The position numbers were made by a program, and so were the translations under genes. DNA of 64,000 bases. Origin: Nitrospiraceae bacterium (GTDB taxonomy: Bacteria; Nitrospirota; Nitrospiria; Nitrospirales; Nitrospiraceae). The stretch's first letter is position 1. Every line of letters begins with the position of its first letter. The notes below the pieces were generated by a model, which did no database searches, had not been told where the DNA came from, and saw nothing but the letters and a program-made list of their open reading frames with translations. The stretch covers positions 1 through 64,000 of the forward strand of contig JAHBWI010000005.1 in NCBI GenBank assembly GCA_019637075.1, written 5' to 3'. Of the stretch, positions 16,892-25,834 are shown piece by piece.

Positions 16892-16989
16892 GACTGGGAC
16901 GTGAGGGGTACGATCGAGAAGATCCGCTCGGTACTAACGGAGCACAACGGGCGCGATCACCTAGAAACCGCCCATCGGCATTGTTGCCG

Positions 16990-17748
16990 CTAGGCGTCGA
17001 CCGGGTGAAGCCTGGCCTTGAGGTGGAGGATCGCTTTCGAGTGAATTTGGCAGACCCGGGATTCAGTCACCTTAAGAGCCTGCCCGATTTCCTTCATGGT
17101 CAACTCTTCGAAGTAATACAGGGACAAGACCGTCCGTTCCTTCTCCGGAAGCTCCTGGATGGCACTTTCCAGCACCTTACGCTCTCGATCGTTCACCAAG
17201 ACGGACAAGGGGTCCGGCTGATTGGGATCCGTCAAAACGCTCAGCACGGTATGCCCGTCAGGATCCTGGACACCGAGGTCGTCCAAACTGATCACGACGG
17301 CACCGCGCGATCGGGTCAGGAAGTCATCCAATTCTTCCTGGGACATCCGCAGTTCCGACGCCACTTCCTGGTCCGTCGGGGGATGGCCCAAGCGATTCAA
17401 CAGTTCCGTATAGGTTTTTTGGAGCAAGGTGATGCGTTCGTGCACGGAACGGGGAATCCAATCCATGGACCGGATTTCATCGAGCATGGCCCCGCGAATC
17501 CGAAACTCCGCATAGGTTTTGAATTTCGCCTCGCGTTTGGGATCATACTTGTCCATCGCATCCATGAGGCCGATAATGCCGACGGAGACCAGATCCTCCG
17601 CATCCAGGTAAGCCGGTAAGCGGAACGCCAGCCGATGCGCCATGGCTTTCACCACGTGGGCAAATTCCTGAATCACCCGCTCCCGATCGGACTCCAGAAT
17701 GGGCTTTTTTACCGCACTGCCGGTCGAGCTGCCTTTGCGTCCGTCCAT
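16990..17748 (-). CDS. fliA: Flagellar RNA polymerase sigma factor FliA (sigma-28)
   Basis: The protein is 252 residues. Region 2 is clear (LPAYLDAEDLVSVGIIGLMDAMDKYDP, KFKTYAEFRIRGAMLDEIRSMDWIPRSV), then region 3 (LGHPPTDQEVASELRMSQEEL) and region 4 (LPEKERTVLSLYYFEELTMKEIGQALKVTESRVCQIHSKAILHLK). This is the WhiG/FliA subfamily. It is the last gene of the fliL operon, 16 bases after flhG. Its candidate targets in this window are the five promoters with NCCGATA -10 boxes. Confidence 0.97.
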   Translation of the reverse strand: MDGRKGSSTGSAVKKPILESDRERVIQEFAHVVKAMAHRLAFRLPAYLDAEDLVSVGIIGLMDAMDKYDPKREAKFKTYAEFRIRGAMLDEIRSMDWIPRSVHERITLLQKTYTELLNRLGHPPTDQEVASELRMSQEELDDFLTRSRGAVVISLDDLGVQDPDGHTVLSVLTDPNQPDPLSVLVNDRERKVLESAIQELPEKERTVLSLYYFEELTMKEIGQALKVTESRVCQIHSKAILHLKARLHPVDA

Positions 17749-17764
17749 GGGGTCAGTCGTCCTT

Positions 17765-18628
17765 TCATCCGTGCGCCGACAGCAACTGCTGCCACAGGAA
17801 CTGCACCGTGCCCTTCGGCAATGCAGGAGGAGTCAGCCGACCGACGGCCCCGGCCAGGTCGCGGAAGGACCGGCTGACTCTCGTATGGGGAAACTCATCG
17901 ATCACGGCGCGTTGATGCGTCACGGCCAACGGCACATAGTCATCCAGCGGGATGCAGCCGAGATAATCCAATGAAACGTGCAGGAAGCGGCTCACCGCAG
18001 TCTCGAGTTTCGCGAACACTTGGGCCGCCTCTTTGGGCGATTTCGCCATGTTCACGAGGACGTGAAACCGACGCTCCCGATATTGCCGCAACATGACCTT
18101 CATCAAGGCATAGGCATCCGTCAACGAGGTCGGCTCCGGAGATACCACTACGATGATCGACTGAGCAGCCGCGGCAAAATAGGTGACCGTCGACGAAATC
18201 CCCGCTCCCGTATCGATCAAGAGGACATCCATTGCCGAGGCCAGCCGCTCCAGCTCTTCCTGAAGCAAGAGCTGTTCCGTTTCCGTCAGGCTCGTGAGTC
18301 GGGGGATTCCCGAGCTGGCAGGGAGCACCATGATGCCGGAAGGCCCCTTCAGCGCGATGTCCTCGAGCCGGCAGACCTTGTTCAGCACATGCTCGAGCGT
18401 GTATTTCGGCGTGAGTCCCAACAAGATGTCGATATTGCCCAACCCCAGATCCGCGTCGAGTACCAAAACCCGTTTCCCGCTCTGAGCCAAAGCAATGGCG
18501 GTATTCGCGACGACGTTGGTCTTGCCGACCCCACCCTTGCCGCTGGTCACTGTAATGACTTGCGTGCGAGAGGCGGCCGCTCCACTATCCTGTTCCCGTA
18601 CTTGCTGGTCCAGCATGCCTTGTTGCAT
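17765..18628 (-). CDS. flhG: MinD-like ATPase FlhG/FleN (flagellar number regulator)
   Basis: The protein is 287 residues from ATG 18628. The deviant Walker A ITVTSGKGGVGKTN, the DADLGLGNID motif and LIDTGAGIS are those of MinD/FlhG proteins. FlhG works with the FlhF GTPase to set flagellar number and place; in FleQ systems it also restrains the master regulator. The frame extends further upstream over flhF, but the N-terminal QQGMLDQQVREQDSG resembles the short activator helix found before the P-loop in this family. Confidence 0.93.
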   Translation of the reverse strand: MQQGMLDQQVREQDSGAAASRTQVITVTSGKGGVGKTNVVANTAIALAQSGKRVLVLDADLGLGNIDILLGLTPKYTLEHVLNKVCRLEDIALKGPSGIMVLPASSGIPRLTSLTETEQLLLQEELERLASAMDVLLIDTGAGISSTVTYFAAAAQSIIVVVSPEPTSLTDAYALMKVMLRQYRERRFHVLVNMAKSPKEAAQVFAKLETAVSRFLHVSLDYLGCIPLDDYVPLAVTHQRAVIDEFPHTRVSRSFRDLAGAVGRLTPPALPKGTVQFLWQQLLSAHG

Positions 18629-18665
18629 GGTGTGGTGTTGCCTCCCTGTCCTATCGCACTCCGAG

Positions 18666-19943
18666 TTATCGCCCCTTGCTCCCGAATACCAGGCCGGCAT
18701 CCGGTTGTCCTTCGCCCTGCCCCAACCCAATCATGCCGGGTGCCCGCAGGGAACCGCCGAGCAGAAGATCGCCTAAACGATCGACGTGCGCCTGAACCAG
18801 ATCGTCCGGTACCCGCTGCCCGATTCCCCAATAGGACAGCGGCAGACCCGTCCGATGGGTCGTTTCGAAAATTCCGCCGTATCCCCTGGTCTCATCCAGC
18901 TTCGTAAACAGCAATCGCAAAGCCGGAAGATCGATGCAGTTCGACGCCATGGCGACGAGATCGGGCACCCTGGTCCCGGCCGACATCACCAGATGGATTT
19001 CGAGCGGATATCCGAGACCGATCACTCCACGCCACCGTTGGTCCGCCAAGGACTGGTAAGGCACGAACCCGGGGGTATCGATGAGAATGAGTTCCGCCTC
19101 TCGATGTTCTTCAATCGCCGCCCGCACCTGCTCCGCCGTCCCCGCCACAGACAATTCAATCCCGAGCACCTCCGCATAGAGGCGCAACTGTTCGACGGCC
19201 GCCGGCCGGAAGGTATCCATCGTGATCAGGCCCACGCTGCGCTGTTCCACCAGCCCATAGTGAGTGGCCAATTTTGCGATCGTCGAGGTCTTGCCGACGC
19301 CGCTTGGTCCGACGAACAGGGCTACTTTCTGCTCTCCGCCGGCCGAAAGCAGCGGACCCACCGTCGAAATCCGAGACAGCAACACCGTGCGCAGCAGTTG
19401 GAGCGACGACGTCCTCCCGGTTTGCCCCGGTTCCACCAACGTGGACTGGAGTTCCCGGAGGCATTGGTCCGCCGTTCCAGCCTCGACGCCATGCGACAAA
19501 AGATCCTCATAGACCCGCTCGAACGTGTCGACGCCGCGGCCCAACGGCTTCAGCACGGCACTCCTGGCGGGAACCTCCTGGGTCTTGCGAACCTGACCGC
19601 TCGCCGGAGGCGTGGGACGAGGCTGGCGCGGCGCCACACTTTCCGTCATGGCTCCATGCAAGGTCTGCTCGAAATTCGTCTTCTGGGCGGCGGACCCGGC
19701 ATCGCTTCGAAGTCCGCTGCCGACTTCAGTTGCCTCAGCCTCCGCCATGGACAGGTCGGCCGCCAAAGCCTCCTCATCGCTGGCCGCCACAACCTCCAGC
19801 ATGGTGCCGCCCAGGAGACCGAAGCCGTTGCCCCATGACCGAACCCGCTTCGTCGACAGAATGACCGCGTCCGGTCCGAGCGTGTCCTTGATCTCGCGGA
19901 TCGCATCGTGCATCGACCTGACGTGGAAGGTCCTGACGTTCAT
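18666..19943 (-). CDS. flhF: SRP-type GTPase FlhF
   Basis: The protein is 425 residues. The N-terminal B domain (MNVRTFHVRSMHDAIREIKDTLGPDAVILSTKRV) is followed by a low-complexity linker and an NG domain with P-loop VGPSGVGKTSTIAKLA, MDTFRPAAVEQL, LIDTPGF and FTKLDETRGYG. FlhF recruits the first basal-body components to the cell pole. The start overlaps the flhA stop by 4 bases (ATGA), so the two are translationally coupled. Confidence 0.96.
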   Translation of the reverse strand: MNVRTFHVRSMHDAIREIKDTLGPDAVILSTKRVRSWGNGFGLLGGTMLEVVAASDEEALAADLSMAEAEATEVGSGLRSDAGSAAQKTNFEQTLHGAMTESVAPRQPRPTPPASGQVRKTQEVPARSAVLKPLGRGVDTFERVYEDLLSHGVEAGTADQCLRELQSTLVEPGQTGRTSSLQLLRTVLLSRISTVGPLLSAGGEQKVALFVGPSGVGKTSTIAKLATHYGLVEQRSVGLITMDTFRPAAVEQLRLYAEVLGIELSVAGTAEQVRAAIEEHREAELILIDTPGFVPYQSLADQRWRGVIGLGYPLEIHLVMSAGTRVPDLVAMASNCIDLPALRLLFTKLDETRGYGGIFETTHRTGLPLSYWGIGQRVPDDLVQAHVDRLGDLLLGGSLRAPGMIGLGQGEGQPDAGLVFGSKGR

Positions 19944-22048
19944 GCCAAGCTCCTGCTCTCAACCACTTCAAGGTCGAGCCGAACGGTCTCCAGCGCCTGG
20001 AGACGAATGACGCTGTCGACCTCGTTCAGACCGAGCACCGGCACCGAATGGAGGATGCGGTCCGTCAGTTTCCGAAGATGCCGCCTGAGCGAGGGTGAAC
20101 AGAGGATGACCGGTTGATGCCCACGGCCGACCATGCGTTCGGCCGCCTGCTTGAGCGCCGCCACCAGTTTTTGCGATATCTGCGGGTCCGGTGCCCACTG
20201 CGTACCCTGCGGGGCCGAATTGGCTTGGTCCGCCAAAGTCCGATCCAGCCGGGGATCGAGCCCGATGATCGGTAGCGTGCCGTCGGGCGCAAGATATTGC
20301 CGGGTAATCGTCCGTCCCAGGCTCTGACGTGCCACCTCGGTCAAAATTTCCGGGTCCTTCGTGGTCGTCGCGTGGTCTGCAATCGTTTCCATAATCGAAC
20401 GCAAATCGCGAATGGGCACACCTTCTCGCAAGAGCTGCGCCAGAATTCGAACCAGTGATCCCAGAGGAATCATTCCCGGAATCACTTCCTCGACCAGCTT
20501 CGGATGGATCTTCGCCAGTTGATCCAACAGCGACTGCGCCTCCTGACGACCGAGCAATTCATGCGCATGCCGCTTGATCAGTTCCGAGAGGTGCGTGGCG
20601 ATAGCGGCGCCAGGATCCACCACCGTGTAACCCGCCATCTGCGCCTGTTCCCGCGCTTGCTCCGGTACCCAGAGCGCCGGCAACCCGAAGGCAGGCTCCT
20701 TGGTCGGCAGCCCGTGTACGGCTCCGCGTTGCGCCGTTCCCGGGTCGATCGCCAAGACGTGGGCCGGCATCACTTCCGATTTGGCGATCTCCACACCCTT
20801 CAGGAGAACCGCGTACTCGTTCGGCCTGAGTTGAAGGTTGTCCCGAATGTGGATCGGCGGCAAAATAAATCCCATCTGTTCGGCAAATTGTCGTCGCAAG
20901 CCCTTAATGCGCTCCAACAATCCGCCTCCGCTTGCAGCCTCCACCAAGCCGATCAATCCATAGCCCACCTGCACTTCCATCAGATCCAGCGGAACGACCT
21001 GCGGCGTGGCTTCCTCGGTCTTGGCGGTCGGAGCCGGCTGCGCCGCAGGGGCCTCCTCCGCTTTCTGTCGCTCGTTGAGCAGATACGCGACGTAGGCTGC
21101 GGTGCCGCCGAGCATCAAGAACGCGACATGTGGAAGACCCGGTACCAGTCCCAAGGCCAAGAGAATCCCGGCCGCCGTCCCGACGGCTTTGGGCGAAATC
21201 AAGACCTGCCTGGTGATTTCGAATCCGAGATCGACTTCGGAGGCCGCGCGAGTGATCACGATACCGGTTGCCGTAGACACGATCAGAGCCGGCACCTGCG
21301 CCACCAACCCCTCACCGACCGTCAACAGCGTGTAGGTTTGCGCCGCCGCAGCCAACGTCATTCCTTGCTGGAGCACACCGATGGTCAAGCCACCAAGGAT
21401 GTTGACGGCGGTAATCACGATGGCCGCCACCGCATCACCGCGCACAAACTTGCTCGCACCGTCCATGGCGCCGTAGAAATCCGCTTCCTCCGCAATCTGC
21501 TTCCGCCGGTGCCGCGCCTCCGACTCGTTGATCAAACCGGCATTGAGATCGGCATCGATGCTCATCTGCTTGCCGGGCATGGCGTCCAAGGTGAACCGGG
21601 CGGACACTTCGGCCACGCGCCCGGCACCTTTGGTGATCACGACGAAGTTGATGATGACCAGAATCAGAAAGACGATCAGACCGACGGTATAATTCCCGCC
21701 GACCACGAAATTTCCGAAAGCTCGAATGACTTCGCCGGCCGCGGCGACACCCTCCGAGCCGTGCAGGAGAATCAGCCGCGTCGATGCGATGTTGAGCGAC
21801 AACCGCAGCAGGGTTACCATCAGCAGAATGGACGGGAAGACCGAAAACTCGAGCGGCCTCCGCACCTGCATACCCACGAGCAGAATGATGATCGAGAGTG
21901 TGATGTTGAAGCTGAGCAGAAGGTCGAGAAAGAACCGCGGCAGGGGCAACAGCATGACCATCAGCATGGCCACGACACCGACTGACATTAGAATGTCCGG
22001 GTGCTTGATGATCGACGTACTCGGTATGGACTTGTTCTCTGCAGCCAT
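19940..22048 (-). CDS. flhA: Flagellar export gate protein FlhA
   Basis: The protein is 702 residues. The N-terminal half has eight hydrophobic segments and the FHIPEP loop (GRVAEVSARFTLDAMPGKQMSIDADLNAG); the C-terminal half is the cytoplasmic docking platform that receives chaperone-substrate complexes. Length matches E. coli FlhA (692). It lies 21 bases after flhB and is coupled to flhF. Confidence 0.97.
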   Translation of the reverse strand: MAAENKSIPSTSIIKHPDILMSVGVVAMLMVMLLPLPRFFLDLLLSFNITLSIIILLVGMQVRRPLEFSVFPSILLMVTLLRLSLNIASTRLILLHGSEGVAAAGEVIRAFGNFVVGGNYTVGLIVFLILVIINFVVITKGAGRVAEVSARFTLDAMPGKQMSIDADLNAGLINESEARHRRKQIAEEADFYGAMDGASKFVRGDAVAAIVITAVNILGGLTIGVLQQGMTLAAAAQTYTLLTVGEGLVAQVPALIVSTATGIVITRAASEVDLGFEITRQVLISPKAVGTAAGILLALGLVPGLPHVAFLMLGGTAAYVAYLLNERQKAEEAPAAQPAPTAKTEEATPQVVPLDLMEVQVGYGLIGLVEAASGGGLLERIKGLRRQFAEQMGFILPPIHIRDNLQLRPNEYAVLLKGVEIAKSEVMPAHVLAIDPGTAQRGAVHGLPTKEPAFGLPALWVPEQAREQAQMAGYTVVDPGAAIATHLSELIKRHAHELLGRQEAQSLLDQLAKIHPKLVEEVIPGMIPLGSLVRILAQLLREGVPIRDLRSIMETIADHATTTKDPEILTEVARQSLGRTITRQYLAPDGTLPIIGLDPRLDRTLADQANSAPQGTQWAPDPQISQKLVAALKQAAERMVGRGHQPVILCSPSLRRHLRKLTDRILHSVPVLGLNEVDSVIRLQALETVRLDLEVVESRSLA

Positions 22049-22069
22049 AGGATTGCCGTTCTACTCCCG

Positions 22070-23152
22070 TTACGCTTGCGGCAGTTTTCCGCGCACGCGA
22101 TACACGAACGCCAGGATCTCGGCGACCGCGCGGTAGAGATCTTCCGGCACCTGATGCCCGACCTCCACCAGCTTATAGAGGGTCCTGGCGACCAGCTTGT
22201 TTTCCACGATCATCACGCCATGGTGGCGGCCGATCTCCCGGATCTTTTCAGCCACGAACCCGGCGCCCTTCGCCACCACGACCGGCGCTCCCATCGTCTT
22301 GGGATCGTATCGAAGCGCCACCGCCAGGTGAGTCGGGTTGGTGACGATCACGTCGGCTTTGGGCACCGCCGCCATCATGCGTTTCCGAGCCAGTTCTTTT
22401 TGCATCGAACGCACTTTGGACCGGAGTTGCGGATCACCCTCCGCCGACCGGTGTTCTTCCTTGATCTCTTCTTTTGACATCCGCAGGCTGCGCTCCCATT
22501 CGTAGCGCTGGTAGGCGTAGTCCATCGCACCGATGGCCGCTGCAGCCCCACCCATCATCAGGGACGCTTTCATGAGTTCGCTGCCGACGGTGAGCAGGAG
22601 CGGCTGCACGCCGTACTGGCTCAAAGCCGGAAGCTGGTCGAGGTCACCCCGGATCGCCAAGTAGCCCATGCCGCCGATGGCGAAAATCTTGATCCATGAT
22701 TTCATCAGTTCGGTGACGGCGCGGAACGAGAAGAGGCGGGAGAAACCCGAGAGCGGATTGATGCGGGAGAAATCCAGGGACATGGCGTCCTGACGCCACA
22801 ACAGCCCTGTCTGCATGACGTTGGCGCTGATGCCGATCACCGCGATCCCGCCGATGAGCGGCGCCAGAATCATGAAGACATCCAGGCCGATCTGGCGCAG
22901 GATGAGATGCACATGGTCCAAAGTCAATGCGCGCTGAGAGGACTCCTGCATCGCCTTCAGCAACCACCCTTGCAAGGCGCCCTTGAGGTTCTCCACCAGC
23001 GCGGGCGCAAACCAGGACAGGGCCCCGAGGCTGCCCAGGAGGCCGACCGCCATCATCGCATCGCGGCTGAACGCGATCTGTCCCTTGCGGCGCGCATCCG
23101 CTTTCCGTTTGGGTGTTGCCTGTTCTGTACGATCCGCTGCGTTTTCAGCCAT
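22070..23152 (-). CDS. flhB: Flagellar export switch protein FlhB
   Basis: The protein is 360 residues with the N-terminal KTEQATPKR-like start (DRTEQATPKRKADARRKGQI), four membrane helices and a cytoplasmic domain with the autocleavage motif NPTH in VTNPTHLAVALRYD. Cleavage between N and P underlies the switch from rod/hook to filament export, triggered by FliK. The gene overlaps the end of fliR by 8 bases. Confidence 0.97.
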   Translation of the reverse strand: MAENAADRTEQATPKRKADARRKGQIAFSRDAMMAVGLLGSLGALSWFAPALVENLKGALQGWLLKAMQESSQRALTLDHVHLILRQIGLDVFMILAPLIGGIAVIGISANVMQTGLLWRQDAMSLDFSRINPLSGFSRLFSFRAVTELMKSWIKIFAIGGMGYLAIRGDLDQLPALSQYGVQPLLLTVGSELMKASLMMGGAAAAIGAMDYAYQRYEWERSLRMSKEEIKEEHRSAEGDPQLRSKVRSMQKELARKRMMAAVPKADVIVTNPTHLAVALRYDPKTMGAPVVVAKGAGFVAEKIREIGRHHGVMIVENKLVARTLYKLVEVGHQVPEDLYRAVAEILAFVYRVRGKLPQA

Positions 23153-23942
23153 GACCCAAGAGGTTCATCAATCCGAGCATGTGCTCGATCATCGTCGTGA
23201 ATTCGTGCTCGAACAGGGACACCGTGTAAGGCAACGCCAACCCCATCGCAAACAGGCCTGCCGAGATCGTGATCGGAAAACTCAAGGCAAAGACATTCAT
23301 CTGCGGCACCGCCCGCCCCAGTATCGACAGGATCGTGTTGACGATCAGCAAGGTGACGAAGACCGGCGCCGCCATTTTGAGGGCGACGCCGAGCATGTTT
23401 TGCGCCAACTGGATGATGTCCTGGGCCAGGCTATCGGACAGGTGCGCCGCGAACGGCGGCACCAGTTCGTAGCTCAGTCCGATGGCATGCACGACAAGTA
23501 CATGGGCGTTGATCGAAAGAAACACCAGGGACCCCAACGTCATTTGAAATTGTGAAATCAAGGGGGTGTTCTGTTGAGTGGTGGGATCGAGCAACTGAAT
23601 GACACTGAACCCCATTTCACTCCCCACCAATTCACCGGCGACTTGAAACCCGGCAAACAGCAGGCGGACTGCCAACCCGATCGTCAGTCCCACCAGGAAT
23701 TCACTCATGACCCCAGCGATCACGAACATGGGATCCTCCGGAAACTTCGGCAGCTGAATGATCGGGGTAAGCACCAGGCCCAGCATCGTCACCAAACCCG
23801 CCTTCACGGGAGCCGGGATCGTCTTCGTGTTCAAAATCGGAAACACGCTGATGATCCCCGCAATCCTCACCACGAGGATGCTGAACGATTGAAACTGCGG
23901 AAGGGCCAGATGGATCGCCTGCGTCACATTCATCGTCCGCAA
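23145..23942 (-). CDS. fliR: Flagellar export gate protein FliR
   Basis: The protein is 265 residues with six predicted membrane helices and the family segments FSILVVRIAGIISVFPIL, GLVTMLGLVL and QVAGELVGSEMGFSV. FliR forms the export gate core with FliP and FliQ. It is encoded between fliQ and flhB in the conserved order fliP-fliQ-fliR-flhB, 8 bases after fliQ. Confidence 0.96.
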   Translation of the reverse strand: MRTMNVTQAIHLALPQFQSFSILVVRIAGIISVFPILNTKTIPAPVKAGLVTMLGLVLTPIIQLPKFPEDPMFVIAGVMSEFLVGLTIGLAVRLLFAGFQVAGELVGSEMGFSVIQLLDPTTQQNTPLISQFQMTLGSLVFLSINAHVLVVHAIGLSYELVPPFAAHLSDSLAQDIIQLAQNMLGVALKMAAPVFVTLLIVNTILSILGRAVPQMNVFALSFPITISAGLFAMGLALPYTVSLFEHEFTTMIEHMLGLMNLLGHG

Positions 23943-23950
23943 ATCCCGAG

Positions 23951-24220
23951 TCAGTGGATCAGTTCCGGAATGCGCGTGATCAATTGCGTCATGAAGCTGA
24001 TCAGCTCGCCCATCATCCAGGGCAGGAACAGGATCGTCGCGGCGAACACCGCCAAGACCTTCGGCACGAACGAGAGCGTGGCTTCGTTGATCTGCGTCAT
24101 TGCCTGGAACGTGCTGACGGCGAGCCCCACGATGAGACTCAGCCCGAGCACGGGCGCGGACACCACGATGGCCGTTTCAATGGCCTGTCGACCGATCTGG
24201 GTAACCATCTCCGGAGTCAT
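23951..24220 (-). CDS. fliQ: Flagellar export gate protein FliQ
   Basis: The protein is 89 residues with two membrane helices, exactly the size of E. coli FliQ. Motifs: TPEMVTQIGRQAIETAIVVSAPVLGLSLIVGLAVSTFQAMTQINEATLSF (seen in part). It packs around FliP in the export gate. It lies between fliP and fliR, 12 bases after fliP. Confidence 0.96.
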   Translation of the reverse strand: MTPEMVTQIGRQAIETAIVVSAPVLGLSLIVGLAVSTFQAMTQINEATLSFVPKVLAVFAATILFLPWMMGELISFMTQLITRIPELIH

Positions 24221-24232
24221 AACGCCGCTCCT

Positions 24233-25030
24233 TTATTGAAAGCTCTTCACCATGGATCCGACGACCAGATACCATCCGTCAGCCAGCACGAACAGAATCA
24301 GCTTGAACGGTAACGAAATCACCACCGGCGGCAGCAGCATCATGCCCATCGACATCAAGACGCTGGCGACCACCATGTCGACGATCAAGAACGGGATGTA
24401 AATGAGAAAACCGATTTGGAACGCGATCCGGAGTTCGCTCAACACGAAGGCCGGAATCACGACGTGGGTCGGGACCTGATCGACGCTGGCGGGCTTGGGC
24501 GTGTGCGCCAATTCCATGAACAGCTCAAGATCCTTGTCCCGCATCTGCTTGAGCATGAAACCACGGATGGGTTGAATACCCCGATTCCAGGCCTCCTCGT
24601 AGCCGATCTGCTCGGCGATCAGCGGTTGGATGGCGTCCTTGTAAACCGCCTGCCCGACCGGTGCCATGACGAACATGGTCAGGAACAGGGCCAGGCTCAC
24701 CAGTACCTGGTTCGGGGGAACCTGTTGCGTCCCCATGGCCTGCCGCAGAAATGACAACACGATGACCATCCTGGTGAAGGAGGTCACCATGATGAAGACC
24801 GCCGGCGCGAGCGACAGCACGGTCAGCAGCGCCAGGATCTGAAGCACCACCGCTGTTTGTTTGGTGCCGCCCTCCCCTAAGTCGATCGTGAGGGACGGCC
24901 CCTGCGCCGCCTCGGCCGCATGAACCGAATGGATGAGCAGGATGGCGAGTAGGCCCATGAGGATACCGGCCAGCCCGCGAACGCGGGTCGCCGCCCCTCG
25001 CTCCGCACCGGTTCTTGCTTTACCCGACAT
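24233..25030 (-). CDS. fliP: Flagellar export gate protein FliP
   Basis: The protein is 265 residues with a signal peptide (ILMGLLAILLIHSVHA) and the FliP core (VFIMVTSFTRMVIVLSFLRQAMGTQQVPPNQVLVSLALFLTMFVMAP; here cited in part) ending in helices SVLMSMGMMLLPPVVISLPFKLILFVLADGW. FliP pentamers form the pore of the export gate. The start overlaps fliO by 11 bases. Confidence 0.96.
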   Translation of the reverse strand: MSGKARTGAERGAATRVRGLAGILMGLLAILLIHSVHAAEAAQGPSLTIDLGEGGTKQTAVVLQILALLTVLSLAPAVFIMVTSFTRMVIVLSFLRQAMGTQQVPPNQVLVSLALFLTMFVMAPVGQAVYKDAIQPLIAEQIGYEEAWNRGIQPIRGFMLKQMRDKDLELFMELAHTPKPASVDQVPTHVVIPAFVLSELRIAFQIGFLIYIPFLIVDMVVASVLMSMGMMLLPPVVISLPFKLILFVLADGWYLVVGSMVKSFQ

Positions 25031-25382
25031 GTTTGTCCTCGTGGCCCGCCACCGCCATGCCGAACAGCCCGAGCGGCACAGGCCGCTCAGCGGCCTTCTC
25101 CAACAACGTCGAGACCTGTGCGGGATCGGTGATGCGGCCCAGGGAGACCATCTCGGTGGGGGTCGTCCCGACGATCAAGACTTCCCCGCCGACGGCGACC
25201 AGTACCACATGTTTGCGGGGAGCGATGGCTCCGCTGCCCACCACTCGGATCAGCGATGATCCGTCCTGAATCAGGAAGCGGCGGCCGAATCGCGAGCGCA
25301 GGAGCGCCAACAGCCCCAGGACAAGGGCCAGCACCACTCCGAGCGCCGAGGCCATCCGTATTGCACTTTCCCAAACATCCAT
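25020..25382 (-). CDS. fliO: FliO-like export apparatus assembly protein
   Basis: The protein is 120 residues: one membrane helix (ASALGVVLALVLGLLALL) then a small cytoplasmic domain (SSLIRVVGSGAIAPRKHVVLVAVGGEVLIVGTTPTEMVSLGRI) with the FliO pattern. FliO helps stabilise FliP during gate assembly. Sequence conservation in the family is low; the call rests on that domain and on position between fliN and fliP. Confidence 0.88.
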   Translation of the reverse strand: MDVWESAIRMASALGVVLALVLGLLALLRSRFGRRFLIQDGSSLIRVVGSGAIAPRKHVVLVAVGGEVLIVGTTPTEMVSLGRITDPAQVSTLLEKAAERPVPLGLFGMAVAGHEDKHVG

Positions 25383-25432
25383 GGAATTTCAGCCGGCTCC
25401 ACAGGCCCGGGTCGGAACCCTGGGCGCATCGA

Positions 25433-25807
25433 TTATCCCAATTGCTGAATGCGCTGATTGGTGCTGACGACGTCGGTCAGGCGGATGCCGAACTTTTCAT
25501 TCACAACCACCACTTCGCCCCGCGCGACCAGCTTGTTGTTGACAAGAACTTCCATCGGCTCGCCTGCCAATTTATTCAGCTCGATGACCGACCCCTGCCC
25601 CAACTGAAGCAATTCGCGGATCAGCATGCGGGTCGACCCGATCTGCACGGTCACCTGGAGGGGAATGTCGAGCACGAAATCGATGTTTTTGTTTCCAGGA
25701 ATGGCGGGGGTGGTATCCATCGTCGGGAACGACGTCGCCTGCGGAGTTCCTCCGGCGTCAGCGCCTCCGACTGCACCAGATCCTGCGGTTGCATCTCCAT
25801 TGGCCAT
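25433..25807 (-). CDS. fliN: Flagellar motor switch protein FliN
   Basis: The protein is 124 residues. An Ala/Gly-rich N-terminus precedes a SpoA (surface presentation of antigens) domain: FVLDIPLQVTVQIGSTRMLIRELLQLGQGSVIELNKLAGEPMEVLVNNKLVARGEVVVVNEKFGIRLTD in part. FliN forms the bottom of the C ring and binds FliH, tethering the export ATPase. That link matters here because FliH carries a receiver domain in this genome. Confidence 0.96.
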   Translation of the reverse strand: MANGDATAGSGAVGGADAGGTPQATSFPTMDTTPAIPGNKNIDFVLDIPLQVTVQIGSTRMLIRELLQLGQGSVIELNKLAGEPMEVLVNNKLVARGEVVVVNEKFGIRLTDVVSTNQRIQQLG

Positions 25808-25834
25808 GGACGACTCTCCTCTTCCTGCGTCGGA

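Noticed and set aside
16976-16989. CGGCA/TGCCG hairpin after fliA as a terminator
   Set aside because: Only a 5-base stem and no T-run.
17548-17575. GGCCGATAA inside fliA, antisense
   Set aside because: The matching -35 position reads TTGTCCAT and no gene follows on that strand.
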